DNA of 64,000 nt from Brachionus manjavacas (lineage: Eukaryota; Rotifera; Eurotatoria; Ploima; Brachionidae), in contig JAHQIY010000017.1 of the NCBI GenBank assembly GCA_019054805.1, forward strand, positions 1,612,001 through 1,676,000. The letters are read 5' to 3'. Made by a program: the position numbers and the translations under genes. Under the pieces are notes generated by a model. That model searched no databases. It worked only from the letters and a program-made list of their open reading frames with translations, and was not told the DNA's origin. Below, piece after piece: positions 12,090 to 21,315 of the stretch (position 1 is its first letter; the number at the start of each line of letters is the position of its first letter).

Positions 12090-12660
12090 AAGTATCCGTC
12101 GAGTTTATTATTAGATTTATCAAAAAAATAGACTCTAGCAATGGGCCTGGAATATCAGATATTTCATTCATAATCTTTAAAGATTCAGCAGCCATTTTTG
12201 CACCAGTTTTAACAGATCCTATAAACAAATGCATCATCCTATAAAGTCCTTCAATAGTGAAAATGTTTAATTGTTACAGCTATTTACAAAAATAAAGGTC
12301 CTATTGAACTCATTGAAAATTACAGAGGAATTTCTGTTCTCCCTTTGATGTCAAAAAATTTTGAAAAGATTATAGCATCACAATTATTTTAAAACAAATA
12401 AAATTCTATTTCCATGTCAGTATGGATTTCGAGAAAATCTCTCTTGTGAAGCAGCCTTACTTGAGCTTATCCCAGAAATAAATAAAGTACGTAACAAAAG
12501 GTTTAAAACGCTTCTGTTAATTATTGATTTTCGCAAAGGTATTGACCTTGTTGGCCCAAATCTCTTAGTTCACCAAATAAAGAGAATTGGGCTTAGTGAG
12601 AGAGAATTTCTAAATTCTCTGAAATAGCTCTTGGCGTTCCACAGGGCAGTGTGTCTAACC
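12090..12660 (+). mobile_element. Broken LINE reverse-transcriptase fragment (palm, motifs 0-B)
   Basis: In two plus-strand frames the translation shows the typical non-LTR RT series. An SSNGPG-type start and a NYRGISVLP motif come first, then QYGFR and LLIIDFRKGIDLV (motif A with its catalytic Asp). It ends at GVPQGS (motif B). Stop codons lie near 12232 and 12390, and a frame change falls near 12620, so it is dead. The order matches CR1/Jockey-type LINEs. It stops just after motif B; a thumb-region fragment of similar type resumes at 14210. Confidence 0.8.
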
Positions 12661-12699
12661 CTTGTAGAACAGCACAAGTTATATTTGGTTAGTTTTCAG

Positions 12700-13015
12700 A
12701 AGCATAAAATGACCACAGAGTAGACACAGTTTTTTACGTCTTTCGACGCCATTATTTAAAGTCCCCTTGACTCGCGAGTCCTGGCACGTTCCCATAGGTA
12801 GATAATCACTGTTCTATTGCGAGATTCCATTTTTAGATGAATGGTAGCAACCATCGACAGAAATTATTTGGCGAACTCAAACCAGGTGGCAACAGAAGTA
12901 CAATACTGAAAGTACAAGCTCAAATCGATAATTTATTATTTTTTTAGCATTACATTTATTTAACTGGACAAGGATTCGAACCCGGACTCCGAGTCGTAAT
13001 AAGCTGTTGTTTCTT
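12700..13015 (-). mobile_element. Possible tRNA-derived SINE or insertion carrying a tRNA-like T arm
   Basis: On the minus strand near 12965-12985 the sequence contains GGGTTCGAATCC, a perfect tRNA T-arm/B-box. It is preceded by an anticodon-side-like stretch and followed by a GC-richer body of about 270 bp, unlike the surrounding DNA. No A-box half was found. It interrupts the region between two LINE fragments. Either a truncated SINE or a tRNA-related fragment fused to another repeat. Confidence 0.35.
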
Positions 13016-14205
13016 GTCATCAAACATTTTGTTTTTTCCATCTTCATTGAATTCGTAAAATATTAATTTTTTAAAAAAGTAAAATTTTTAATCCATCAAG
13101 TTGTATTTTAAATAAAAATAAAAAAAAGTTATTTCAATCAACTAAATTCAAACTACTCTAATCCAGTTTTTTGTGAGATAAAATTCCTAAATTGTAATAG
13201 TAACACTTTAATTATAATTAATTTTAATTTTTAGTCTCTAAATTTCCTATACTTGTTCTAATCAAGATTTTTTTAAATAAAATTTTATGTTTTCCACGTA
13301 AATCATAAAATTTATCTTATATTTCGAGATTTTAGAAATGGCTTTTTAAAAAATGATACATCAATTTTAGTATTTATTTTAATTTAAATTAGCCTACCTC
13401 ATGAACAATTAATTTAAATTTATTGCTAGTCAACAAAAGCTTTTTTAGTTACATTTAACTTTTGACTTTCACCATTTCAATTTTTTTTACCATTGAATGA
13501 TGCAACAAAAAAAATTAAATTAAAAAAGAATTAGTTTTTTAAACTTCCGAATTTCACAATAAAAGAGCTTTACTCTTATTATCATACTAATAAACAATAA
13601 AATAAACATGTTGTTCTGAACTACATCTAGTTGGGTGTCCAACGCAACATAGTATTGAATTACGATCCTGTGAAAGTCTTGTCCAAAGAATTCGACATGG
13701 AGCGAGCCTACAAGCAACTGAAGCAGTTTAAGATTATTTGGATAGCAGGTCACCGAAAATACGATGGTATGCTTTACCAATATATGAGATAGAGTATTAT
13801 GGTAAAAACTTGGTATGAATGTGAGCATCCAGATTTTTTGTAACCCCCCTTTCCAATAAACATTTTTTAACCATTTCAAGAGCTTTCTGTATCTGGCTTT
13901 CTAACCATGCCTATCCTTTTAATTTGAAAAGCATTGAGGAAATTTTTAACAAATTTGAAGTCTTACAAGCATCTATTTTATTTTAAGTCAATTATTTTTT
14001 TGTTTAAAATCTTTTTATATGTTCGGCTTTAATCTCAAGATACCAAGCTAATTGAATAATTTAGAATTGTGAAAAATAAGGGTTTTTTTCAACGTAAGCA
14101 CCATTTCAAAATTCTTTTTGAATGTCTGAGAAATCAATAATTTTCAAAAAAGAATATTTTTTGATATGATGAAGCTCTTTAATTTAAATCTAAACATTAA
14201 CTGAG
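13016..14205. other. Intergenic AT-rich DNA with one exon-like segment
   Basis: Mostly featureless. At 13630-13795 a plus-strand frame of about 52 codons with GC content well above its surroundings follows a ctag acceptor-like site. It contains NYDPVKVLSKEFDMERAYKQ and ends at a stop. I do not recognise it; it could be a stranded exon or a retrocopy fragment. The 119-codon minus-strand frame over the same bases looks like its shadow. Confidence 0.35.
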
Positions 14206-14760
14206 TGGTTCAATAGGTGGCATGAGTTCTTTCATGTCAACAAGTGCAAAGTAGTGTAGTTCAGCAGATCTGGTAAGAGTTTAATTAAGGATTTATTTAT
14301 GGGTTATTTTATTGAACTCTGTAAACACACTTAAAATCTCCGAGTTTTTTCTCCCATAATCTGAAATTTCTGAATTTTCTAACCACATCAAATTCCAGAC
14401 CACAAAACAACTGCCATCCTATGGCACCTAAAAAAAAGTGTTAAGATATATGATTGATACTTGAAAGAATCTATAATGCGCATACATTAGGCCTCATCTC
14501 GAATTTGTTGAATCTGTTTGGTCACCCTGAAGCAAGAAGGACATCAAAGTTTTAGAAAATGTGCAAAGAAAGGCTTCCCGACTCTTAACTTGAATTTGAA
14601 ACTGAAAGTACGAAGATCACCTGGCAGTCTTGGGCTTAACATTGCTTCACGAACATTGTTATTTAATTTCAAAATCAACACTGTTGAGTGAACCTTCTTC
14701 TTGTGCAATACAACTCATTATCCCAAAGAGGACCTGATTTGGGAATTTTAGGTAACATGA
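14205..14760 (+). mobile_element. Broken LINE fragment (RT thumb and C-terminal region)
   Basis: The plus-strand translation gives WFNRWHEFFHVNKCKVV, the conserved segment after the YADD box. Further on it gives RPHLEFVESVWSP and KKDIKVLENVQRKASRLL, both hallmarks of CR1/Jockey-type LINE C-termini. Several in-frame stops are present (for example near 14267, 14531 and 14586), and the copy is clearly dead. It begins about where the 12090-12660 fragment would continue, so the two may be one element separated by later insertions. Confidence 0.72.
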
Positions 14761-14952
14761 TAAGACTTTCCGGTCATATTTCAACCAAATGTAAACAGGA
14801 GTCAAACTTTTTGACGAACAGAGTCCTAAAAGTTCGTTCTCTCTTTACATTTTTTGTTATTAAATTATAGAATAAATTTCATAAAGACCTTAGAAAGCAT
14901 TATCAAACGCCAAGTGAAAAAAAAAAATTATCAAAAGAAAAAATCTCATAAC

Positions 14953-15778
14953 AATGTTTTCTAAGTTCAAAAGAAAATAAAAATTTTTGTTTCATATCTC
15001 ATTACTTTAAATTTTATTATAAAATCTCTCTAAAAAGTTTAATTTTGAAAACATTTTGCCTTTCTCAATTCACATATGGTATTAAAAACCTAACACTGGA
15101 CAACAAAACCCTCAAAACTCTTAACATTTACCAAAACAACCTTGTTAGACAAACGTTTAACCTAAAATCTAATTGTCACATGTCTAGGGTGCTGAAAGCT
15201 CTTAAACTTTTTAAAATTGAACAACTTTATCTTTTTTCCAAGATGCTTTTCATCGGTTCTATTGGGTTCAATTATTTATCATCACAAATATTTTAGTTAT
15301 TTAAGTAAGCTTTATCATCTCTAACAATTTTCATTGTTCTACCCTTTCTTTTGGAAATGATCTCAAGTGCCTGTCGCAATTCACTAAAAAAAATCTTGAC
15401 TCTTGGTCGGCTGAAGCTGGATCTTAAGAAACACTTTTACATTCTTGACAGTATCTCGGACTTTATAGAGCTTTGTTTGAATACTTAAGATCAATACTTT
15501 ATAAATGAATTAAAAAAAGCAAATTAAATCAGTCCAATTCTGCTGGTCCAAAGAAGGTTTTATTATTAGTTGTATCTTTTTTTTTTTAAATTTTTATTTA
15601 TAATAAATTTTACATTCGTCTTATTCTTATGCAAAACTTTAATCTTTATTTTTATTTTACTTCTCCTAATGTAGGTTAATTTGAATTTAATGAATAAATA
15701 AATAATGTTTTCTAAGTTCAAAAGGGAATAAAAATTTTTGTTTCATATCTCACTACTTTAAATTTTATTATAAAATCT
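14953..15778 (+). mobile_element. 5'-truncated LINE flanked by 75-bp direct repeats
   Basis: The inserted part is about 15028-15703. Its plus-strand frame (15045-15296) encodes NKTLKTLNIYQNNLVRQTF followed by CHMSRVLKALKLFKIEQLY, the C-terminal region of a non-LTR RT related to the LINE at 63.1 kb. It ends in an AATAAATAAATAA-type tail. The flanks 14953-15027 and 15704-15778 are direct repeats matching at about 72 of 75 positions. This fits a long target-site duplication from target-primed insertion. The coding part carries stops after 15296. Confidence 0.72.
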
Positions 15779-16814
15779 ACAATTCGATATTATTTTTTTT
15801 CTTACTACGAAAACGATATTAAACTTTTTGTAAAAATTTAATAAATTATTTAAAAAAAGAAGAGAAAAAAGATAAATGAAAAAAATACAATCAATTAGAG
15901 TCAATTTCTGCAGCATCTAGTCTTGAACAAAGAAGTAAAATAGCGTAACTAATTTTAAGAGGAAACGTTTTGATCGTAGTTAAAATAATATCAGAGGCGG
16001 ATTATCTATTAGTGTCTCAATTACAGATAACATCATTAAAATGGATCAGGAAGTATAGAATTTATTTTGTTCTGCAAATTTTACTAACAGAAAATATGGA
16101 ATATTTTGTAATTACAAGTTATTTGTGATTTCGGAAAAGAAATTATATCAGGAAATAATTTTAAGATTTCAATTTAAAAAGATATATTATTAAAACCTTT
16201 TTTACTTTTTTACTATTTAGCAATAAAAAATAATAGTTAAAAAGTTCAATTGCTAATTACTTAAAATTTTATAATGAACAAATTTTAAAGCTTGATAAGA
16301 CAAATAAAAAATTGAATCTTCAATAAAAAGTTTAAATTAAGTCAAAATTTTTTTAAACCTCACATAATTAGGCATAGTTTTTTGAGAAAAAAAAGAGATT
16401 AAAAATTTAAATTGAAAAGTTTATAAATTTTGCCAGACTGTTAAGTTTTTACAATTGATTCGGTCCAATTTAAAGCAAATTTTAATATAAATTATAAAAA
16501 CAAAAATTTAAAAAGTGAAATTCAAATTTACTCTGCATATTATCTAAAAAGCTTGAGTGAAATGGAAAAGAATAGAGAAAAAGAATTTTATTCTAAAAGA
16601 TCAATCTTCCAGAATGGTTCAAATTTATAAAATTTGGTCATAGTTATGAAGCTTTATTTTTATTTTAAGAAAAATCTAAAAAAAAATTTATCAAGAAAAG
16701 ATAATGGAATTTTTTCTGATAATTAAAGTATCAGGGGAATTGAAAAAATGTAATTCTTATCTCAAGTGTTTGGAGAAGAGACATGATTTAATTTAGAAGT
16801 AGATTTATATCTTG
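15779..16814. other. Diverged left flank of duplication copy 2 and AT-rich DNA
   Basis: From about 16000 it aligns with 7640 onward (for example ATGGATCAGGAAGTA at 16039) and at 16690-16815 with 8270-8390. No gene or RNA seen. Confidence 0.45.
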
Positions 16815-18225
16815 GAAGAATATTGAACCGTGTTTGAAATACTTGACTAAAATCACGTTGAGTTTGCATTAATTAAATCATCCGGATGGGAATTGAAGAT
16901 AGAAATTGATTTTATTTTTTTCTTAGCTAAATGAGATTACTTTGGAGGAAATTTTTTGTGTTTAAGACGGCAAATACTTGAAGTTCAAACCGTATCGTCT
17001 TGTTTGGCAATCAGTTGTGCACATTCCCACCTATAGCTCACTTGTTTGCTTGATTGAAATTCAAAATAAGTATCAAGCAGTTAAAAAGTAAATTAATTAC
17101 AATCGGTCCAGATCAATAAGTGTTTTAATTGTTTTGAATATTTCAAAATAATTAAAAGAAATTTTCAGTTTTAGCATTTTGCCAATTTGAAAAAGAAAGA
17201 AGAAAGTAGAAAATAAAGCTGGTTCGGCATTTAGCTCTTGATTTGCTGACTGATATTTATCACGACAGCTTCCGCATGCACCAGTTGACTCTAATTTATT
17301 TCCTCTTGTGATAAGTCCTAATCGAAATTTAATAATTTCTCTTCTGGCTTCTTTTTGCTTTCTTTCTTTCTTTTTTTTGATGTTGAGAATAAATTCAACA
17401 GGTTTTGAACAAAATTCCAAGCTTTCGACACATTTTTTCATTTTTTCAAAAATTTCACTCACTCGTATCCGAATGAATAGATAATTAAAAGTGAATTATA
17501 TTTGTGCGGAAATAGTTCCAAGAAAGAAAGAAAGAAGAGCGCGTCCAAACGCATCGTTTTGCTTGCTTGTTGCTAGCTTAAAGCTATTTTCTTTGCCTAA
17601 TTTGCATTCTGCTTGAAATTTTTGATCTAACTTCATTAAGAAATCAATAAGTGGAAATAAATAAGTTTGCATACAAAGCTAAAACGGTTCACGCTCTCTG
17701 TTTTCAATACCTTAATCTTTTAATGCGACTTGTTCAAAAGTCAGAGTGCATGAACATTTTCCTAAGTGCTTTATGTGAGACTTTAAATTTAGAGATGAAA
17801 TATTAATAATAAAAATTACATAAATTTCGGCACTTTGGCCACTACTCAAAATGCTTTTATTAATAAAATATCAAATGCTTTTCGCTTTTTAATTAATTTA
17901 ATTCCAACCAAACTAAGCTCTCTCTCTCTCTAACTTTGAACGTGAATTAATTTAGCTCTTATCACCCTCGAGCATTTATTAATGCTCACATGTCTTTTCT
18001 TATATGGAAAATTGAATTTTTTATGCCTAATATAATCGGCTTAAATTTTTTCCATTACAAAAATTAAAGAAAAAACATCAAATCAATTTAAAATGAAAAT
18101 TTTAACGCAAATTAAATAAATATTTTGTTCAGAGACTGATAATACAAAATTTAATAATTATTAATTTTAAATAAAAAATATTTAGTTTTTTATTTAGGTT
18201 GGGTCTATCTTGGAAGAATATTGAA
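16808..18225. repeat. Near-identical core, copy 2, bounded by 20-bp direct repeats
   Basis: The core is 16815-18210. The 20-mer TATCTTGGAAGAATATTGAA occurs at both edges, at 16808-16827 and 18206-18225. Copy 1 has only the left GAAGAATATTGAA part, and its right edge reads TATCTGGAATAG. Removing the core plus one repeat from copy 2 would leave a continuous flank, as expected for an insertion or a recombination footprint. Confidence 0.7.
17097..17462 (-). CDS. Hypothetical Lys-rich Cys-containing frame in duplicated core, copy 2
   Basis: Encodes the same protein as 9366-9731, residue for residue, on the minus strand within the near-identical core. No recognised family. The frame may simply be carried along by whatever keeps the core DNA identical. 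Presence or absence of transcripts is the only way to decide. Confidence 0.22.
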   Translation of the reverse strand: MSEIFEKMKKCVESLEFCSKPVEFILNIKKKKERKQKEARREIIKFRLGLITRGNKLESTGACGSCRDKYQSANQELNAEPALFSTFFFLFQIGKMLKLKISFNYFEIFKTIKTLIDLDRL

Positions 18226-18924
18226 TAGTTATCATTACAGTCACATTACTCTGATTTCTATTAAAAATTTCAAATCTCAAAATTAAAAAGAATAAAAATA
18301 TATAAAAAATAAAACCAAGAAAATATATTTTTAAATGCAAATGATGAATTTTTTAATTCAATTTTCGTATAATTTTATTTAGTTTATTAATAAACTCATT
18401 TCTTTATTAATCCTTCCGAAAATCTTTTAAATTTTCATTAATTTCTAGAATACGCCTAATTGATTATTATTTAGAAAAAAATGTCATTTAAAATTTCTGA
18501 AATAAAGAATTTATCTAAATTATTTCTTTTCAATATTCCAAATTATGATAAATTCAAAAATAATAACATCTTTTTTATTATTTTAATTGTTGGCTTTCTA
18601 TTGAACAAGAATTTAAACAGTACTAAATTTCACACAGAAATTGAAGATATTCTCAAAAAATCCTTTGAATCCAAAATTTGAATATAATATTAATCATTAT
18701 TTATAAAAAATTAATATAAAAAATATTTGCTGAGATTTAAATTAAATGATACAATATCTTAATACATTTCATGTTTCCAAATTTTTTAGAAAAAAATCAT
18801 TAAATTAATAAAAAAATGGTTAATTTGATTAAAATTTTTATTAAATAAAACAGGTATAATCGGTAAAAAAAAAACAAAACAAAAAAATAATACATAAAAA
18901 ATTGCTCAAAATTAAACCGAAACT
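18226..18924. other. Intergenic, right flank of duplication copy 2
   Basis: AT-rich. A 66-codon plus-strand frame at 18481-18681 has no recognisable content. Poly-A signals for the downstream minus-strand gene may lie near 18840-18900. Confidence 0.35.
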
Positions 18925-20217
18925 TTACAAAAACCATACATTGTATTCACCATAGCCGTAACAATTTGAATTGGGACGACAAGGCTTCAAATTATTTTCA
19001 AAACCCATACCATCCACGCATTCGACATTAATTCTATCAATGTCCTTACTTTTCAAATAGGGACAATATTTAACCGGATACTTTAGATCACCGCCGTCAG
19101 ACTTTTTCACTTTTTTTCTATCACATTTGGAACATTTGGTACAGTCTCGTTTGGTCATTTTCTCTATTTTTTGAATTTTGCACTTTCTCTCTTTTTTCAA
19201 AGAACTTGATCTCATGCGCTTTATCACTTTAAGATCAGGAACAATGGACGAGGACAGCAATGGAGGAGGAATCCTCATCTTTTTCACTTCTGGTTTAATG
19301 AGCGTACTGGTCAAAGGTTGCTTGCGGATGGCTTTTCGAATAGCTGAAGTTCTGTGAAAGACTTTTTTGGGAGTACTAGCTACATTTACATTAAAAGTAA
19401 CCGATTCATCTGTTTGCTTAGCTGCTAGCAGAGAAGTGGTCGATGAAGTCGACTTGGGCTTCATTTTTCTAAAGTCTCTGTCCACCTGAATACACGTTAT
19501 TTGATGCTGTTCTGCAGTGGAAAGAACAGTGTCGTTAGATTCGCTTTTCAACAAGTTTATTGTCGCTTGGGACCTTTTCATTGACTTGGTCAAGTCGTTG
19601 GACTCATCCTCCGAGTTGTTGTACAAAAACAAATTGCTGGACAAGTGACTTGGTGTCTGGCACTGGTTGACCATGGTCATCAACAGGTCCGGATTGCACA
19701 GCAGTTCGCCCCGATCAACCTTAAGCTCTCTTTCGCTCACAAATCTGTACTTGCGTGGCTGCTCCATCTCTGAAACTTCTTCTTCTGGTTTTATTTGCTG
19801 CAAAATTTGGTAAAGTCTGATACAATTCTCTTTTGAGTTGGCCAATTTGCTCTTAAAATTTGATAAAAATTGAAGACAAATAGAAAAAAGTGAGAGAAAG
19901 AATATTTTGACTGTAAATCATTCGGACCAATTTTACTCGCTTAAATAAGCTAATGAGTCAACAATATTGATTAAATACTATTGGTTTGTATAAAATATAA
20001 TCAATAGTTTCTATATTTAAAAAAATATATTTTTTTCTGATTGGTCCTAAATGAGCATTTCAGTTAGAGCATGACAATATTCGTGAAAGTTTATCTGGAA
20101 TTTATCTCCAGAACGGAAATATGTCTAAATGGAAGAGAAACAAAAAAATAAAATACTTACAAATTGTGATTTGCATAAAGTAATTATTTCGCTTAGATTC
20201 AAATCGTTTAGTTGCAT
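18925..20217 (-). CDS. Uncharacterised basic, Cys-containing protein (2 exons)
   Basis: Exons 20217-20161 and 19851-18925 join in phase across GTAAGT and TTTTAAG, giving about 327 aa. Exon 1 starts MQLNDLNLSEIITLCKSQF and continues as one predicted N-terminal helix into exon 2. The middle is hydrophilic and Ser/Thr-rich. Residues about 185-265 are strongly basic (KKVFHRTSAIRKAIRK, KVIKRMRSSSLKKERK), suggesting nuclear localisation. The C-terminus has a CTKCSKC cluster and four more spaced cysteines, ending in a Gly/Tyr/Asn-rich NCYGYGEYNVWF tail. This could be a small metal-binding module. I do not recognise the family. Three X-boxes lie 0.5-0.8 kb upstream of its ATG, so it is one candidate target of RFX regulation. 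Confidence 0.7.
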
Positions 20218-20755
20218 TTTATAATTTATATCTAAACAACAACAAGAAAAAAATTAGAAAACATTACAGACAGAATATTTTCGAGTAATTTGGTAATTTG
20301 ATCTGTTTGGGATTCACGGCTAGTGTACAGCAATTATCTAATAGATCAACATCACCTAGTCGACTTATGAGTCTACAAACAACATAATTATCAGTATTCT
20401 ACAATACTAGGCGAACACGATACAGTGGCAAGTTTTTATATACTAAAATATGCATCATATCCCAGACAGTCTGAGGTGATTTATTATTATCATAAAATAC
20501 TTAATACACCTGATAGAAACACTTGAAAGAGCGCCGACTATGAACTTTACTTTTATTCTAGAGTCTGTTTGCCTGTTAGCAATAAACGCTGTAATAATTC
20601 CCTACAAAAAAAGAATAGCGCTTTAAATTCAAATCTAAAAGAGGGATTTTGACTAACGAAAAAAAATAAAAATATATATTTTAAATAATATTTTAAAATT
20701 AATATTTTATTAAATTTAATTTTCAAAGACTGAAAACTAGACACCTGCATTTGTG

Positions 20756-20769
20756 GTTGCCATGGAAAC
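20756..20769. promoter_or_regulatory. X-box 1 (RFX/DAF-19 site)
   Basis: GTTGCCATGGAAAC fits the 14-position X-box consensus RYYNYYATRRNRAC at every constrained position. RFX factors bind such sites upstream of ciliary genes in animals. Confidence 0.6.
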
Positions 20770-20883
20770 TCATTTTATTTTAAAAAAAGTTTCAAAAATG
20801 CATATCCCTTAATAATATTTTAAAATTAAAACTTTTTTAAATTTTAATTCTAAAAGACTGAAAACTAGAAACCTTCATTTGAG

Positions 20884-20897
20884 GTTGCCATGGAAAC
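20884..20897. promoter_or_regulatory. X-box 2 (RFX/DAF-19 site)
   Basis: The same 14-mer as X-box 1, GTTGCCATGGAAAC, lying 128 bp further on in the second repeat unit. Confidence 0.6.
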
Positions 20898-21020
20898 TTC
20901 TTTTATTAAAAAAGTTCAAAAACACATATCCCTTATTAATAATTCAAAATAAATTTAGTTTAAAAATATTTTAAATTTTAATTTTCAAAGACTGAAAATT
21001 GGCGCTGGCATTTGATTGAG

Positions 21021-21034
21021 GTTGTCATAGAAAC
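21021..21034. promoter_or_regulatory. X-box 3 (RFX/DAF-19 site)
   Basis: GTTGTCATAGAAAC. It differs from the other two at two positions, both of which stay within the RYYNYYATRRNRAC consensus, while the rest of the repeat unit has drifted more. Confidence 0.55.
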
Positions 21035-21062
21035 TCTTTTTTTTTACAAAAGAAGTTTTCAA

Positions 21063-21315
21063 ATAAAAAAAAAAGGGTTTATGTTTGGAAAATAAATTAT
21101 ATTTGTGCTGTAATTATCGAGATAATCAAACAAAAATCAGCGCTTAATTAGGTGTACAGTACGCGTTTGATTGTCAGTGATAGCTGTGGCTACTAGCTGT
21201 GCAATTAGTTGTCACTGTGTTCTAGTCTGGATGACAACATTTCTTTTTATAGGCAGTTTTTTAAATTGGTTAATTGGCAGATAAGCACTTTGGTTTTTTT
21301 GTCAGCCAAGTTCTA
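21063..21315. other. Probable 5' region of the secreted or membrane protein gene
   Basis: AT-rich, with GC-richer patches at 21150-21250. No gene. It separates the X-box repeats from the ATG at 21316 and is the likely promoter and 5' UTR. Confidence 0.35.

Larger units (their letters stand above)
16000..18700. repeat. Ancient segmental duplication, copy 2
   Basis: Partner of 7640-10900. The flanks are diverged and the core at 16815-18210 is nearly identical to copy 1. It lacks the extra 560 bp found in copy 1 just left of the core. The end of the right flank (18481-18681) contains a 66-codon open frame that is not preserved in copy 1. Confidence 0.75.
20684..21062. repeat. Three tandem ~125-bp repeats, each with an RFX X-box
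   Basis: Three imperfect direct repeats (about 20684-20808, 20809-20937 and 20938-21062). Each runs from an AT-rich stretch through tcaaagactgaaaa, then tgcattt or a variant, then an X-box, then a T-rich end; the first two close with catatccctt. Similarity between units is obvious by eye and weakest in unit 3. They sit between the divergently arranged minus gene at 18.9-20.2 kb and the plus-strand exon at 21.3 kb. Confidence 0.8.

Noticed and set aside
13520-13879. 119-codon minus-strand frame (MKWLKNVYW...)
   Set aside because: The plus strand of the same bases reads more like protein (DMERAYKQLKQF); the minus frame looks like its shadow.
14688-14870. 60-codon plus frame after the LINE fragment
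   Set aside because: It is the decayed LINE read in a different frame, not a gene.
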